64,000 nucleotides of DNA. Source: Arthrobacter celericrescens (GTDB lineage: Bacteria > Actinomycetota > Actinomycetes > Actinomycetales > Micrococcaceae). The notes under the pieces are model-generated. The model saw only the letters and a list, made by a program, of their open reading frames with translations, ran no database searches and was not told where the DNA came from. A program made the position numbers and the translations under genes. Where the stretch lies: contig NZ_QYLP01000049.1 in NCBI RefSeq assembly GCF_003614925.1, positions 51,104 to 115,103 on the forward strand, in the 5' to 3' direction. Shown piece by piece: positions 9,253 to 19,800 of the stretch (positions within the stretch are counted from its first letter, which is position 1; every line of letters begins with the position of its first letter).

Positions 9253-10911
9253 GTGACACGCCCGAACGTCGAAAGCGCCGAAAGGCCGCCGTTCTTCAAG
9301 CGCGCCTTCCATGAGCACACCTTGCGGATGCGGGTGGTACTCACCCAGATACCCCTCTCGGTCACGGCAGCTATCACGGCAGTACTGGTGCTGCTGTTCT
9401 TCCCGGACACGCTCGACAACCAGCTGTTCCGGACCTTCCTCATCAGCCAGGCCCTGCTCCTGGTGGCCTGCTTCGCGGTTCCCTGGCACCGGCTGCCGTT
9501 CCCGAGCTTCCTGGTGATCCCGCTCCTGGACATGGTCTCCATTACCTTTGGCCGCGAAGGCGGGCAGGAGGCACTCACCGGGCTCGGCGTGCTGGTGGTC
9601 CTTCCGGTGATCTGGCTGTGCGCCTCCGGCCTCTACCCGCGGATGGCGGTGGTGATGTGCTTCCTGGGTCCCCTCGGCGTGGTCTGGGGGCCGCTGCTCC
9701 TCCGGGGAGAGACCACGGCACAGGATCTCAGCCGCCCCTTCCTGTTTCCGATCCTGATGCTCGGCATCGGCGTCTCGGTCAGCGTGGTCACCACGAGCAT
9801 GATGCGCCAACAGAAGACCCTCGAAGAAAAGGACGTGGCACTCAACGCCGCGTTCGAAGCCAGCCGCCACCACGAACGGCTCCTGGACACCGTCCTGGAC
9901 GCCCTGCCCCTCGGCGTGGTTGCCGTCGACGGCGACGGGCACGACATCCTCATGAACCCCCGCCAGCGCCGCACCCACCGCCTGGCGACGCCCGCCGGCG
10001 TCGCCGACCCCAACGAGTCCCAGCTCCTGGTCTTCGGGGAAGACCGGACGACGCCGGTACCCGGCGACCAGCGACCGGTGCGGCGGGCGGTCCTCGGGGA
10101 GAAGTTCAGCGACCAACTGATCTGGATCGGCACCGGACCGGACCAGCGCGCCTTCAGTACCAGCGCCCGGCCGATGCGCGACGAGCAACAGAACTTCGCG
10201 GGCTCGGTCATCGTTTTCAGCGACGTCACGGAGCTGGTCAATGCCCTGGCCGCGAAGGACGATTTCGTGGCCAGCGTGTCCCATGAGTTCCGGACACCGC
10301 TCACGTCCATCCTGGGGTATCTGGACCTCGTGCTGGACGATGCAGACCTCGGTCCCGCCACCCGGGGGCAGCTCGACGTAGTGCAGCGCAACGCCCAGCG
10401 GATGCTGACCCTCGTCTCGGACCTGCTCGCGGTGCGCTCCGGCCACCTGGCCGTCCAGCCCGAGGCGCTGGACCTGGCCGAGCTGGTGCGCGGAAGCATC
10501 GATTCCGCCGGCCCCCGCGCGGCGCAGGCCGGAGTCCGCCTCTCCGTGAACGTCCCGGACACCCTCCAGGCCCGCGCGGACTCATCGCGGATTTCCCAGG
10601 TGTTGGACAACCTGATCTCCAACGCCATCAAGTACTCCCCCAACGGCGGCGAAGTCGAGGTGGCCGCGTGGCGGGAGGATGGCGAGGTGGTGTGCCGGGT
10701 CAGGGACAGCGGCATGGGCATGACGGTCGATGAACAGGACCAGGCCTTCGCCAGGTTCTTCCGGGCACACGGCGTCCGCAACAGCACCATCCCCGGCATC
10801 GGCCTCGGCCTGCCCATCACGAAGGCCATTGTCGAGGCCCACGGCGGCACCATCACCTTGGAAAGCGCGCCCGGGCAGGGCACCGCTTTCACCGTGCGGA
10901 TGCCCGCCTAG
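9253..10911 (+). CDS. Membrane sensor histidine kinase
   Basis: 552 residues. About five hydrophobic helices occupy the first 190 residues, followed by a short coiled coil, a PAS-like region, HisKA with H344 in SHEFRTPLTSILGYL, and HATPase_c with NLISNAIKYSPNGG and GIGLGLPITKAIVEAHGG. The GTG at 9253 was chosen because GGAGG sits just upstream; an in-frame ATG at 9199 is the alternative. The divergent response regulator is the expected partner. The membrane-embedded sensor has no large extracytoplasmic domain, which suggests it senses within or at the membrane. Confidence 0.9.
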   Translation: MTRPNVESAERPPFFKRAFHEHTLRMRVVLTQIPLSVTAAITAVLVLLFFPDTLDNQLFRTFLISQALLLVACFAVPWHRLPFPSFLVIPLLDMVSITFGREGGQEALTGLGVLVVLPVIWLCASGLYPRMAVVMCFLGPLGVVWGPLLLRGETTAQDLSRPFLFPILMLGIGVSVSVVTTSMMRQQKTLEEKDVALNAAFEASRHHERLLDTVLDALPLGVVAVDGDGHDILMNPRQRRTHRLATPAGVADPNESQLLVFGEDRTTPVPGDQRPVRRAVLGEKFSDQLIWIGTGPDQRAFSTSARPMRDEQQNFAGSVIVFSDVTELVNALAAKDDFVASVSHEFRTPLTSILGYLDLVLDDADLGPATRGQLDVVQRNAQRMLTLVSDLLAVRSGHLAVQPEALDLAELVRGSIDSAGPRAAQAGVRLSVNVPDTLQARADSSRISQVLDNLISNAIKYSPNGGEVEVAAWREDGEVVCRVRDSGMGMTVDEQDQAFARFFRAHGVRNSTIPGIGLGLPITKAIVEAHGGTITLESAPGQGTAFTVRMPA

Positions 10912-10942
10912 CGACGCCTAGCGACGGTGACCCGGAGTCTCC

Positions 10943-11191
10943 TCAGGCCGAATGGGCTGCGGTACCCTTGCGCCGTCCGAAGAGGAAATACCCCACCGGG
11001 CCGAAGAAGTTGATGAAGCATGCGGCCCGCCAGAGGGCCTTGTTTCCACGGATCTGTGCCGCCGGGGTCTTTGAAATGCTGCGCTGTGCCGCAAGCATCA
11101 GCGCGAACTCCAGGACACCGGCCACGATGGCGACGCGGCGCTGCCCGGGAGTCATGTCTTTCCAGGACTTTTTCTTCCTCATGCCGCCCAT
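10943..11191 (-). CDS. Small two-helix membrane protein (PLDc_N-like)
   Basis: 82 residues from the ATG at 11191, which follows GGAGG by five bases; an ATG at 11203 is also in frame. A basic N-terminus (MRKKKSWKDM) precedes two hydrophobic helices (VAIVAGVLEFALMLAAQ and ACFINFFGPVGYFLFG) and a basic C-terminus. The pattern of two helices with a GPVGYFLFGRR-type end resembles the PLD-nuclease N-terminal membrane module common in actinobacteria, whose role is unknown. It converges with the histidine kinase gene. Confidence 0.65.
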   Translation of the reverse strand: MGGMRKKKSWKDMTPGQRRVAIVAGVLEFALMLAAQRSISKTPAAQIRGNKALWRAACFINFFGPVGYFLFGRRKGTAAHSA

Positions 11192-11302
11192 CGTTGCCTC
11201 CATCCGCAGCGGTCTGCTCTCAGGCTAGACCTGTTGGCGCCGGCACGGAACAGCCCGCAACCATGCCGCAGCAGCCGCGCGGACGGGCCGCGGCGGCGGG
11301 CC

Positions 11303-12598
11303 TCATCCGCGGGCTTGGCGGACCACTTCTCCCCACGACTGCTGGGCCAGGTCCGCCACGGCGGCGAGGATTTCGGCGGGTGGCTTGGACAGGTCCAGCG
11401 GGTACTCCACCACGTCGATATCGGTATTGAGGATGCGCCGCAGCTTCATCTCGCCCCGCCCTGCGTAGACAAGCCAGGCCGTGGGGACCTGCAACGCCGT
11501 GCAGTACGCGAGCATCCGGTAGTGGTCGGCGTTCGGGGACGCACCGGTGTCCGGGCCGGCTGCGTAATTGGCACCGTAGACCACCACGGGGCGGCCACCC
11601 AGGAAATGCACGGCATCCGGGCGGACGGTGATCCGGTCCGAATCCCGCACCGCTTCGTTGAGCATGGCCCCGTACTGCATCCGGGTTTCGCCCGGGTGGA
11701 CGCGCATCGCCTCGCGCAGCGCGACGCCCACGAATTCCTTGAACACGGTGGACATGTCCACCACGAAAGCGGCGCTGCGCTGCTTGCCGTCGCCCGCTTC
11801 GGCCGAGCAGTTGCGCAGGATCACCTCCGCCAGTCGCAAGGCGGCATGGAAGCGCAGGTTCATCCGGGTGGCCTGCCAGTGCGGCAGGGGCGCGCCGGGC
11901 ACCAGGGGCGTGGCGCCGTCGAGCTTTCCGCCCAGGCGGCGGAGGCGGCTCAGCACCTCGGGACGGACGCTCGGGACCTGGCCCATCCGGGCCAGCGCGG
12001 CCTTCAGGATGCGGTTTTCGGCGATGTCCTCGCTGAACTCGTCGTAGGACACCTCCAGGGGCACCAGCAGGCCGGGCCGGCGGGCGATCTGCTCGGAGAT
12101 CCGGATGCGTCCCTTGACGGTGCGCAGGGATTCCTCTACGGTCACGTAGCCCTGCATCGGGCCGCGAACGAGGGCGCGTTCGGCCAATTGGGCGAGCGAT
12201 TCGGCCAGGGCGCTCCAGAGGTCCCGGTGCTCGATCGCGTCCACTGAGTCCTCGCGGAAGCCCTGGTCCCCTGCGTAGCTGAGCAGGAACAGCAGCCGCT
12301 GCAGGCCCAGCCGGTCCTTGGGCCGCACCTCGAACTGCACGGTGGGGGTGCGCACCGAGCCCACCTTGCCGGTCGGTTCGATGCGGTACAGTCCCATGCC
12401 CATCGGTGCGGCGTTGGCGAGCCCGCTCGAGTTGAGGAAGGCGGCCGTATCGGCGTCCAGCCGCTCGACGACGCCGCGGGACTGTTCGTCCAGCACGATG
12501 TGCCGCGCGCCGGGCGTGTGCCGGGGCCGGGGCGGGACCGCCACAGGGCGCCTGCCGGCGGAGTGCGGCTCAGCGGGGCGCTGCTCAGCGGGAGGCAA
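11303..12598 (-). CDS. mcrC: McrC-family protein with degenerate nuclease motif
   Basis: 431 residues from a TTG start that overlaps the end of mcrB by 14 bases; a GTG at 12544 is an alternative. McrC is the PD-(D/E)xK nuclease subunit that cuts DNA when driven by McrB translocation. The first catalytic aspartate is present (D328 in VRPDAVHF), but the expected D-x-K segment about 13 residues later reads YGANY, with Gly342 and Asn344 at the acidic and lysine positions. The rest of the protein is intact, with no frameshift. Strong coupling to mcrB supports the family call; loss of cleavage activity is inferred. Confidence 0.85.
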   Translation of the reverse strand: MPPAEQRPAEPHSAGRRPVAVPPRPRHTPGARHIVLDEQSRGVVERLDADTAAFLNSSGLANAAPMGMGLYRIEPTGKVGSVRTPTVQFEVRPKDRLGLQRLLFLLSYAGDQGFREDSVDAIEHRDLWSALAESLAQLAERALVRGPMQGYVTVEESLRTVKGRIRISEQIARRPGLLVPLEVSYDEFSEDIAENRILKAALARMGQVPSVRPEVLSRLRRLGGKLDGATPLVPGAPLPHWQATRMNLRFHAALRLAEVILRNCSAEAGDGKQRSAAFVVDMSTVFKEFVGVALREAMRVHPGETRMQYGAMLNEAVRDSDRITVRPDAVHFLGGRPVVVYGANYAAGPDTGASPNADHYRMLAYCTALQVPTAWLVYAGRGEMKLRRILNTDIDVVEYPLDLSKPPAEILAAVADLAQQSWGEVVRQARG

Positions 12599-14816
12599 GG
12601 CGTCCCAGCAGCTGCTCCAGCCCGAATCGCTCTTCCACCTGTGCCCGGTTCAGCTGCCCGTGGTAGTGCTCCTCCAGCAGCGGCATAAGTTCGTATTTCC
12701 AGATCCGCCGCAGCCCGGCCGGGGTCTGCGCGGCGCCCTTCATGAAGTAGGACGGCCCGATCATGAGGTCCCGGTCCCAGTCGTCGATCGCCTCGTTGAG
12801 CGCGTCGAGCAGGTCGGCGTTCAAGGTGTCCAGGCCGCGGGCCTCGAGGAACCGCCGCAGGGTGCCGCGGATCGGCTCCACCTTCGGGTGCAGTTCCACG
12901 AACGCGAAACGGCGGCGGATCGCGGCGTCCATCATGGCAATGGACCGGTCAGCGGTGTTCATGGTGCCGATGATGTACAGGTTGTCCGGCAGGCTGAAGG
13001 GCTCGTTGGGGCTGTACTGCAGGTAGATCCGGTCGTCCCGGTATTCGAGCAGGAAGTACAGCTCGCCGAACACCTTGGCCAGGTTGGCCCGGTTCATTTC
13101 GTCGATGATCAGGAAGTACGGCTTGGCCGCGTTTTCCGGTTTGGCCGCTTCCTCCGCCAGGCGGCGCAGCGGCCCGGCCACGAGCTTGAAGGACACCTGG
13201 CCGTCGTCGGTCTTGTCCGGTCGGTAGCCCTCGAAGAAGTCCTCATAGGCGTATGACGGGTGGAACTGCACCAGCTTCACGCGCTCGTCGGTGCTGTCCC
13301 CGGCGAGCTCGGCGGCCAGGTGCTTGGCGAGGTAGGTCTTGCCGGTGCCGGGCGGGCCGTACAGGACCAGTTGCCGGTTGTCCTCCAGGAGCCCGGCGAT
13401 TTCCTGCAGCGGCTCCAGGTCCATGTGCAGGGACGCGGCGAAGTCCTCGCTGAGCGGGCGGAAGCCTTCAAGGACGGGCTCGACGGCGGACTCGGGGGCG
13501 GCGGTGTCCTCGCCGTCGGATTCCGCTTCCGCGGGCAGCAGCGCCTGCAGCAGGCTCATCACCCGGGTGACGTCCACGACGATCCCGGGCGTGGAGAGCT
13601 GGCGCTGCACGTGCCGGGGCGCCTCGGCGATGGGGTGGCTTTCCTCGAACCAGCGCACTTTGCGGCGCAGCTGCCGCTTCCCGCCGTCGTGCTCGGCCTC
13701 GCCCAGCACCACGCCGATCCGCACCGATCCCGCGTGCTGGAACAAGGCCAGGTCGCCGGGCTTCATCACGGTCAGGTAGGCGAAGACGGCGGTCTTGATG
13801 TCCTCGCGTTCCACATAGCCCAGGTGCTTGCAGTCTTCGTCCACCACGCGCTGGACCAGCCCGGCGGCGACGCCTGGCTGCAGTTCGCGCAGGTGCTCGA
13901 CGTCGAGGGTCGCCTTTTCCTCGTCCTGCCAGGCGGCGAGGAGCTCGGCGGAGTCGTGGTGGGTGCGCATCAGCCAGGCCCTGCGGCCCGGATCGCCCAC
14001 CTTGCGCCACTGGCCCACGAGCTGACGGGAGTACCAGTCGGTGCGCTGCCCGGCCTGTTCGTCCAGGTGCAGGCGGATGCGGTGGATGTCCGCGGTGATG
14101 TCCTCTTCGCTGTCCCCCTTGGCCCCGCCCACCAGGGAGGCGAAGGCGTCCCGGATTTCCCGGCGCTCCACATCGGCCACCACGGGTTCGAAATAGCCCG
14201 GCCATGCCAAATACTCGATGCTGCGGCGGATGGCGGGCTGGTCGCCGGGGGTTCCGGCTGCAAGCTCATGGAACGCCAGAGGGTCGGCGAGCGCTGTGGC
14301 AACCACCGCCGTCGGCTGCTTGTCCACCTGCGCCACGAAGCGGCACAGCCAGCCGAGCTGGTCCCAGATGGTCCAGTTGAATTCCGCGGTGCGGTCCCGG
14401 ATGACGCCGTGGTCGGTCATGTCGCGGTAGAGCTCGTCCGGCAGCTGCAGGGCCGGTTCCAGCCAGGACGCGGCCTCGGCCACGCGGGCGCGCTTGACCT
14501 TCAGGGACTTGACCTCGTGCGCCAGCGGGAGGGACTGCAGGAACAGCAGTTCGACGGCGAGGAGCTTGGCCTCGCGGCTGGCCCCCTCCAGGTTGCGGCG
14601 CAGGTTGGTCATCATGGGCGCCTTGCTGTCCTCGACGCCGCGTTCCAGGCGTCCGAGCAATTCCGTGGCGGCCTCGGTGGTCCAGGTGTGGGTGCGCCCG
14701 TCGAGCGCGGAATGCTTGCCCTGCAGGGCAGGCCCGAGCACGAACCACGCGGCGTCTTCGATTTCCTTGGAGATTCCGGACGCACGGGAGACGGTGGCGT
14801 TGCTGGCGGGAGTCAC
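12585..14816 (-). CDS. mcrB: McrB-type AAA+ GTPase of a modification-dependent restriction system
   Basis: 743 residues from a GTG. The AAA+ core occupies the C-terminal third: Walker A GPPGTGKT with K493, Walker B FLIIDEMNRANLAKVFGELY and the McrB signature GTMNTADRS. The roughly 480 residues before it have no family I recognise and include a QLRRKVRWFEE segment; in McrB proteins this part reads the modified base. In Escherichia coli the N-terminal domain is only about 160 residues. Downstream mcrC is translationally coupled. GTP hydrolysis appears possible, but the partner nuclease seems damaged. Confidence 0.88.
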   Translation of the reverse strand: MTPASNATVSRASGISKEIEDAAWFVLGPALQGKHSALDGRTHTWTTEAATELLGRLERGVEDSKAPMMTNLRRNLEGASREAKLLAVELLFLQSLPLAHEVKSLKVKRARVAEAASWLEPALQLPDELYRDMTDHGVIRDRTAEFNWTIWDQLGWLCRFVAQVDKQPTAVVATALADPLAFHELAAGTPGDQPAIRRSIEYLAWPGYFEPVVADVERREIRDAFASLVGGAKGDSEEDITADIHRIRLHLDEQAGQRTDWYSRQLVGQWRKVGDPGRRAWLMRTHHDSAELLAAWQDEEKATLDVEHLRELQPGVAAGLVQRVVDEDCKHLGYVEREDIKTAVFAYLTVMKPGDLALFQHAGSVRIGVVLGEAEHDGGKRQLRRKVRWFEESHPIAEAPRHVQRQLSTPGIVVDVTRVMSLLQALLPAEAESDGEDTAAPESAVEPVLEGFRPLSEDFAASLHMDLEPLQEIAGLLEDNRQLVLYGPPGTGKTYLAKHLAAELAGDSTDERVKLVQFHPSYAYEDFFEGYRPDKTDDGQVSFKLVAGPLRRLAEEAAKPENAAKPYFLIIDEMNRANLAKVFGELYFLLEYRDDRIYLQYSPNEPFSLPDNLYIIGTMNTADRSIAMMDAAIRRRFAFVELHPKVEPIRGTLRRFLEARGLDTLNADLLDALNEAIDDWDRDLMIGPSYFMKGAAQTPAGLRRIWKYELMPLLEEHYHGQLNRAQVEERFGLEQLLGRLASR

Positions 14817-14867
14817 CTAGCAAACTTACATGGTTTGGCCGGGCATTTCACCGCCCCGCCTGCCGGG

Positions 14868-16835
14868 CTAGTGCATGCTGAAGCGGTATTTCCGGGGAAC
14901 CTCCTCCCCCGGACACAGCTGCAGCCAAAGCTCGGAAATCGCGTTGTCGCCCTCGAGCAGGTCCGGGATTTCCACCCCTTCCTTCAAGATCGCGGCGGCG
15001 TCGTCCGTCCTGCCGCTGCCGGCCATGGCGCGGGCGGTGAGGAAGCGGTTGCGACCGGCCGCGGTGGCCCCGCTGGGTGCCTGTTCCGCCAGCAGGAGCG
15101 CGGCCCGGGGTTCCCCGTGGGCCAAGTGCAGGGTCATGGCCTCGGCCAACAGCTTCCCGGATGCCGGGTCCGCGGCGCAGGCTGCGCGGAGTTCGGCGAG
15201 GCCGGCGTCGACGCGGGCCGTGGCGAGCAGGAGCAGGCCCAGGCCGCGGTGGGCCAGCGCGTGCCCGGGATCGATGACCACGGCCTGGACGTACAGTCTT
15301 TCGGCCGGCACGAGGTCCTGCCGGGCGTGCTTCAGGGTTGCCTCGTGGAAGCGGGCCTCGGCCCCCGCCGCCCCTTCAAGCAGTCGTTCCCAGGCCGGCC
15401 CGGCCACGAAGCTTCCGGACGCGGGGAACACGAAGGGGCTGTCGGCGTCGGGAACTGGCTGCCGGAGCAGCTCCAGCCAGGGCGCCTGGTCTGCGGTGAG
15501 GGTGTCCGCGGCGAAGGGCGTGCCGCCGCTGTCCAACGGTTGCGCGCCGGAGGCCCGGCGGAGTTCTTCGTCGAGGGCACCCCAGCCGGTGCCGGCCAAC
15601 AGCATGTCCTGCGGGGCGGTGTCGGCCAGGGGCGCCGCGTAGGCGAGCGCCGCGTCGAGGGCCTGCTGGTCCGCGAGCCCGGCGAGCCTGGACTGCGCGT
15701 GGTCGACGGCCGCGTCCCAGCCGCCGTGGGCGGCCTCGGGGTCGAGTCCGGCGTTTCCGTAGGCTTCCACCCAGCTCCACTCGGCGCCGCCGGGCATGGG
15801 CAGGTGCTCGAACTGGGTTTGTGCCAGCCCGGCCTGGATTTCCGCGTAGCCTACCCCCGCACCCGGGCTCAGCCATTCCTGCCAGTTGTGCCCGCCGTCG
15901 CCCTGGCCCCAGACGAACAGCTTCTTGCCGCGCAGCCGGGACGTGGACAGCATGGCCAGCCCGTCGCCGTCGGCGTCCACCGCGGCGATCCAGTGCCGGT
16001 GTCCTTCGGGGATGTCGAAGAAGTAGTCCGCGGCGTGGGCATTGCGCACCGGCCACGTGGCGTCCGTGCCTTCGTGGTCGGTGGGAGTGACCCGTTGGAT
16101 GTCGGTTTCGTAGTCGCTGCCGAACGCCGTGTGGGCCGGGGCGATCACGCGGGTGTCCGGGGTTTCCGGCACGGCGGCGTTGCTCCACCAGTACATGGGC
16201 ACCTCGTCCGGGTCCGGGTTGCGGAGCCTGACGGCTGAAAACAGCACCCGTGAGTCCGCCGGGAGCCAGAGGTCCACCTGGACTACCACGCCGCGGAGCC
16301 GCTCGAACTCCCACATCCGCAGGAGCTGTTGACCGTCCGGGGCCGTCAGCAGGGCGGTGTGCCAGGGAATGCAGGAGGTGGGGGTGTGGCCGCGGGTGCC
16401 GATGTTCCACTCGAGACCGCCCGCGAACCACGCGTTGCGCAGCGCGAAGTTGGCGAACTGGATGGTGCGGGGGCTGTGCAGGAGTTGCTTGCCGGTGGCT
16501 TTGTCCAGCAGTTCCCAGATCCGGCCGCCGAGGCCCGGCAGGACGGTCGCCTTGAGGTGCCGGTTTTCGAGCACGACGGCGGGAAGCTCACGTGCCTGCC
16601 GCTCCCGCGAGTAGCCGTCCTGGATGGTGTACGGGTAGATGTTGGGCGGGTAGCCGTAGGCGGACCTGGCCTTCAGCTCGTCCGGCACCCCGATGCCCAC
16701 GCGGTAGGGGGTGTGGATGCCGGCCGCGACCGGGGGCAGCGGGCTCTCCGGACCAAGATCGGCGACGTCGAGGGTGACGGTGCCGAAAGTGATGTTGCCG
16801 GCGGTGAGGGAGGCCGGAGTTGCCGGGTCAGTCAT
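14868..16835 (-). CDS. DUF5107 protein with TPR-like C-terminus
   Basis: 655 residues. The N-terminal half looks like a galactose-mutarotase-type beta fold (VLENRHLKATVLPGLGGRIWELLDKATGKQLLH, GGLEWNIGTRGHTP), typical of DUF5107. The C-terminal third (from about residue 490) has helical repeats rich in A-x-G/L and resembles TPR units. No signal peptide is seen, so it probably acts in the cytoplasm. Its start overlaps the end of the upstream large protein by eight bases, so the two are an operon. The family is usually found with glycoside-processing genes; its reaction is not known. Confidence 0.8.
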   Translation of the reverse strand: MTDPATPASLTAGNITFGTVTLDVADLGPESPLPPVAAGIHTPYRVGIGVPDELKARSAYGYPPNIYPYTIQDGYSRERQARELPAVVLENRHLKATVLPGLGGRIWELLDKATGKQLLHSPRTIQFANFALRNAWFAGGLEWNIGTRGHTPTSCIPWHTALLTAPDGQQLLRMWEFERLRGVVVQVDLWLPADSRVLFSAVRLRNPDPDEVPMYWWSNAAVPETPDTRVIAPAHTAFGSDYETDIQRVTPTDHEGTDATWPVRNAHAADYFFDIPEGHRHWIAAVDADGDGLAMLSTSRLRGKKLFVWGQGDGGHNWQEWLSPGAGVGYAEIQAGLAQTQFEHLPMPGGAEWSWVEAYGNAGLDPEAAHGGWDAAVDHAQSRLAGLADQQALDAALAYAAPLADTAPQDMLLAGTGWGALDEELRRASGAQPLDSGGTPFAADTLTADQAPWLELLRQPVPDADSPFVFPASGSFVAGPAWERLLEGAAGAEARFHEATLKHARQDLVPAERLYVQAVVIDPGHALAHRGLGLLLLATARVDAGLAELRAACAADPASGKLLAEAMTLHLAHGEPRAALLLAEQAPSGATAAGRNRFLTARAMAGSGRTDDAAAILKEGVEIPDLLEGDNAISELWLQLCPGEEVPRKYRFSMH

Positions 16836-19800
16836 GTGCGTATCCGATCGTGAGCAGGAGTCCGCGGCCGGGGGCGATGCGGATGGCTTGGCCGGGGGTG
16901 TACTCGGCGGCCGCCTGGAAGCCCGCGATCGCAGGGGCGTGAAACGGGAACGACACCGTTCCGCCGTCGTGTGTTCCGCCGAACTCCAGGGTCACGTCCA
17001 CAGTCTCCTCGGCCCAGGAGGCGAGCGCCACCACCATGCCGCCGTCGCCGGACCACGTGGTGGCGAGGACCCGCGGATGGCTGGTGCGGACCGTGGCGTC
17101 CGGGTCCCAGAACCCGGTCATGCGGGCGCGTTCCAGGCCCTGGTCCTGCCACAACTGCCAGAGGGGACGGTTGTCGACGGCGGGTGCGCGGCCGGTCATG
17201 CCGAACACCATGCCGCGCCAGGGGTTGCCGCCACCTTCGAGCATTTCGCCCATGAGCCCGAACGGGATGCCGGAGAGCTCCACGAGCCAGTACTCCGGGG
17301 AGGTGGTGTGGTAGTCGAAGTACTCGCCGAACCAGAGCCGGTCCACGTAGGGCAGCTGTTCCATGTAGAGGTTCGCGGAGGACGCGAAGCCGTCCTTGGC
17401 CGTGAACTGGTTGGCCGAATGCAGGTCAATCTCGGGGCCCGGGCTTGGACTCGGGCAATGGCGTTCGAGGACTTGGCGTTCGAGGACCTTGCGCACCCGC
17501 AGCATGGTGTGCCGGTCGTAGGCGATGTCGTCCAGGTAGATGCCATCCACGCCGGTGGTCTTCGCCAGTTCGGCCAGGCTCCGGACGTAGAAGTTCTCCC
17601 AGCGGGACTCCCCGGTGGTCACCACGGCGATGTCCTCGACGTCGGGGGCGAACCAGGCGGACACGTAGCCGCTCCCGGCGTGTTCCTGGAGCCAGGGGTG
17701 GCCCTCCCCCGGCCCGTCGCTGAAGACCTCGTGCCCCAGGGACATCAGCGGCAGCAGCTCCGGGCTGTGGAAGGTCAGCTCCCGCACCGTGTTGTAGACC
17801 TTGGCGCGCAGTCCCCGGGCGTGCGCCTCCCGGACGTAGCCGGCCAGGGTGCCGGCGCTGAGCAAGGGATCGTTGATGTACGGGGCCGGGGCGGTGGCGT
17901 GGTGGATGTTGACCACGGTGGCCCCTGATTCGGCGATCTCCCGGGGGTCGGCCGGAGCGTGGAAGTACCTGCGGGAGAAGTGCATGCCGGGGTCGATCGG
18001 CTTGAACGGAGTGAGGAGCAGCCGGAAGTCGAAGTCCAGGGTGTCGCCCGGAGCGAGGGTGCGGGCGCCGCTGAAGGCGGTCAACTGCACCGTGTTGGAC
18101 TCGGAAACCGTGTTGGACTCGGAAACCGTGTTGGACTCGGAAACCGTGCCGTCCGACGCTGTCCCCAGCCTGACGCCGCCCCGCACCTGCCCGTCCACCC
18201 GGTTGGCCCACGACACCGGTTCCCGCAGTGGCTTCTCCTTGTAGAAGTTGGTGTTGAGGGGCCGTTCGTAGCCGGCATCGCGCCAGGACAGCTGGACGCC
18301 GGCATTCACCCCGCCGAGCCACAGCGCGTCCTGGTTTCTGTCGGCCACGTCCCAGCGCCAGTCGAGCAAGTCCGGGCGCCGGCCGCCCGGCACGCCGAGC
18401 CCCATGGCGAGCGGCACGGCGGGCTCGACGAACTTGGCGGCCAGCCCGACGTCGTCGAGCACCACCGCCCGGCTGACACCGTTCCGCAGCCGGAGCGCAA
18501 AGCTGCACGCGCCGTCCGCTTCAAGCTCCCCGCGGAGCTCCATTGCCAGGCCCGTCCCGATGCTGCGCCAGCGGCTGGTCCAGGACACCTTGCCCGGACC
18601 GTGGACGGTGAACCCAGGCGGCGTGAACTCCCAGCCGCGGTGCTGCGCGGCGGACACGTCCAGCCGCATGGCCGTGGCGAGCAGTTCGACGGCAGGTCCG
18701 TCCGTTCCGGTCATGGCCGGCGTGAAGGTGGAGCCCAGTTGCTCGGGCAGCCCGGACGGGGCGAGCCGCAGCGTCCGGCCGAGGATGCCGAGGGTGCGGG
18801 TGCCGGCGTCGAGGGTGATAGCGGTGAACGGCGCCACGAGGCCGTGGTCCTGGGCGAGGGCCGAATCCAGCCAGGCGAGCCGGCGCAGGTACCGCGGATC
18901 GCCGAAGCCGCCCGCCAGGATGTCCGGCTCCGCGGATTCCAATGGCAGCACGTCCAGTGTGACGGCGACGGTCTTCGGCACGGTTCCTTCCGCGGCCACC
19001 GTGATGGCTGCCGTGATCGTGCTCCCCGCCGCTTCCTGCGGAACGGGCAGCACCACGTAGAGCGCCTGGACCGAGCCGGCCGCCACGGACAGCCGCTTTG
19101 CCAGGGGCCGGCCGAGGCGGTCGGTGCCTTCTGTGTTCAAGCAACGGCCGCCGTCGGGTCCGTCCACCCGGGCTGTCACGCCGTCGAGCCCTTCAACGGC
19201 ATGCAATCCGAGCTGCACCACGTAATCCTCGCCGGGCTGGGCGGTGGCGCGGAAGGTGTCCGCGGGCCCGTCGATGGCCCAGTGCGCCGGGAGCAGCTCC
19301 CGCATGGACACGGGGTTCAGCCGGTCCTCGGGAAAAAGCAGGAACGCTTCCCCGCGGTGCGTGGCGTAGAGGGCGTGGAGCTCGGACTCCGTGGCGGTGA
19401 AGTTCATCGGGGCGAAGGAGTCACGCTCGCTCGCGGCCTCGTAGCGCAGGACCGTCGCCTCCGGCAGCCCGGCGGCGACCCCGCCGGACTTCCCGGCAGC
19501 CTTCCCGACTGCGGCCGCCCACCCGGGTGCCGCCGTCGGCCGCCGCGGCAGGTACCGTGCCTGCGGATAGTGGGCCGCGCCGAGCATCGCGTAGGGCAGG
19601 TAGTAGACGAAGTAGCTGCCGGGCCCGTCCACGGCTTCGAAGACGAGCTCGCCGGATTCCCGGGCGGCATTTCGGACCACCACGTTGCGCACCCGCCGGC
19701 CGCTGCCGGCCGAGACCACGATGATGTCCACCGCCGCGGGGTCCGGATCCTGCCGCCGCCACGGCAGGACCACCAGGAACGCAGGCGGCGCGGGGTGGAC

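Noticed and set aside
18092..18145. Short CRISPR-like array
   Set aside because: Units are directly adjacent without spacers and keep the reading frame of a long gene.
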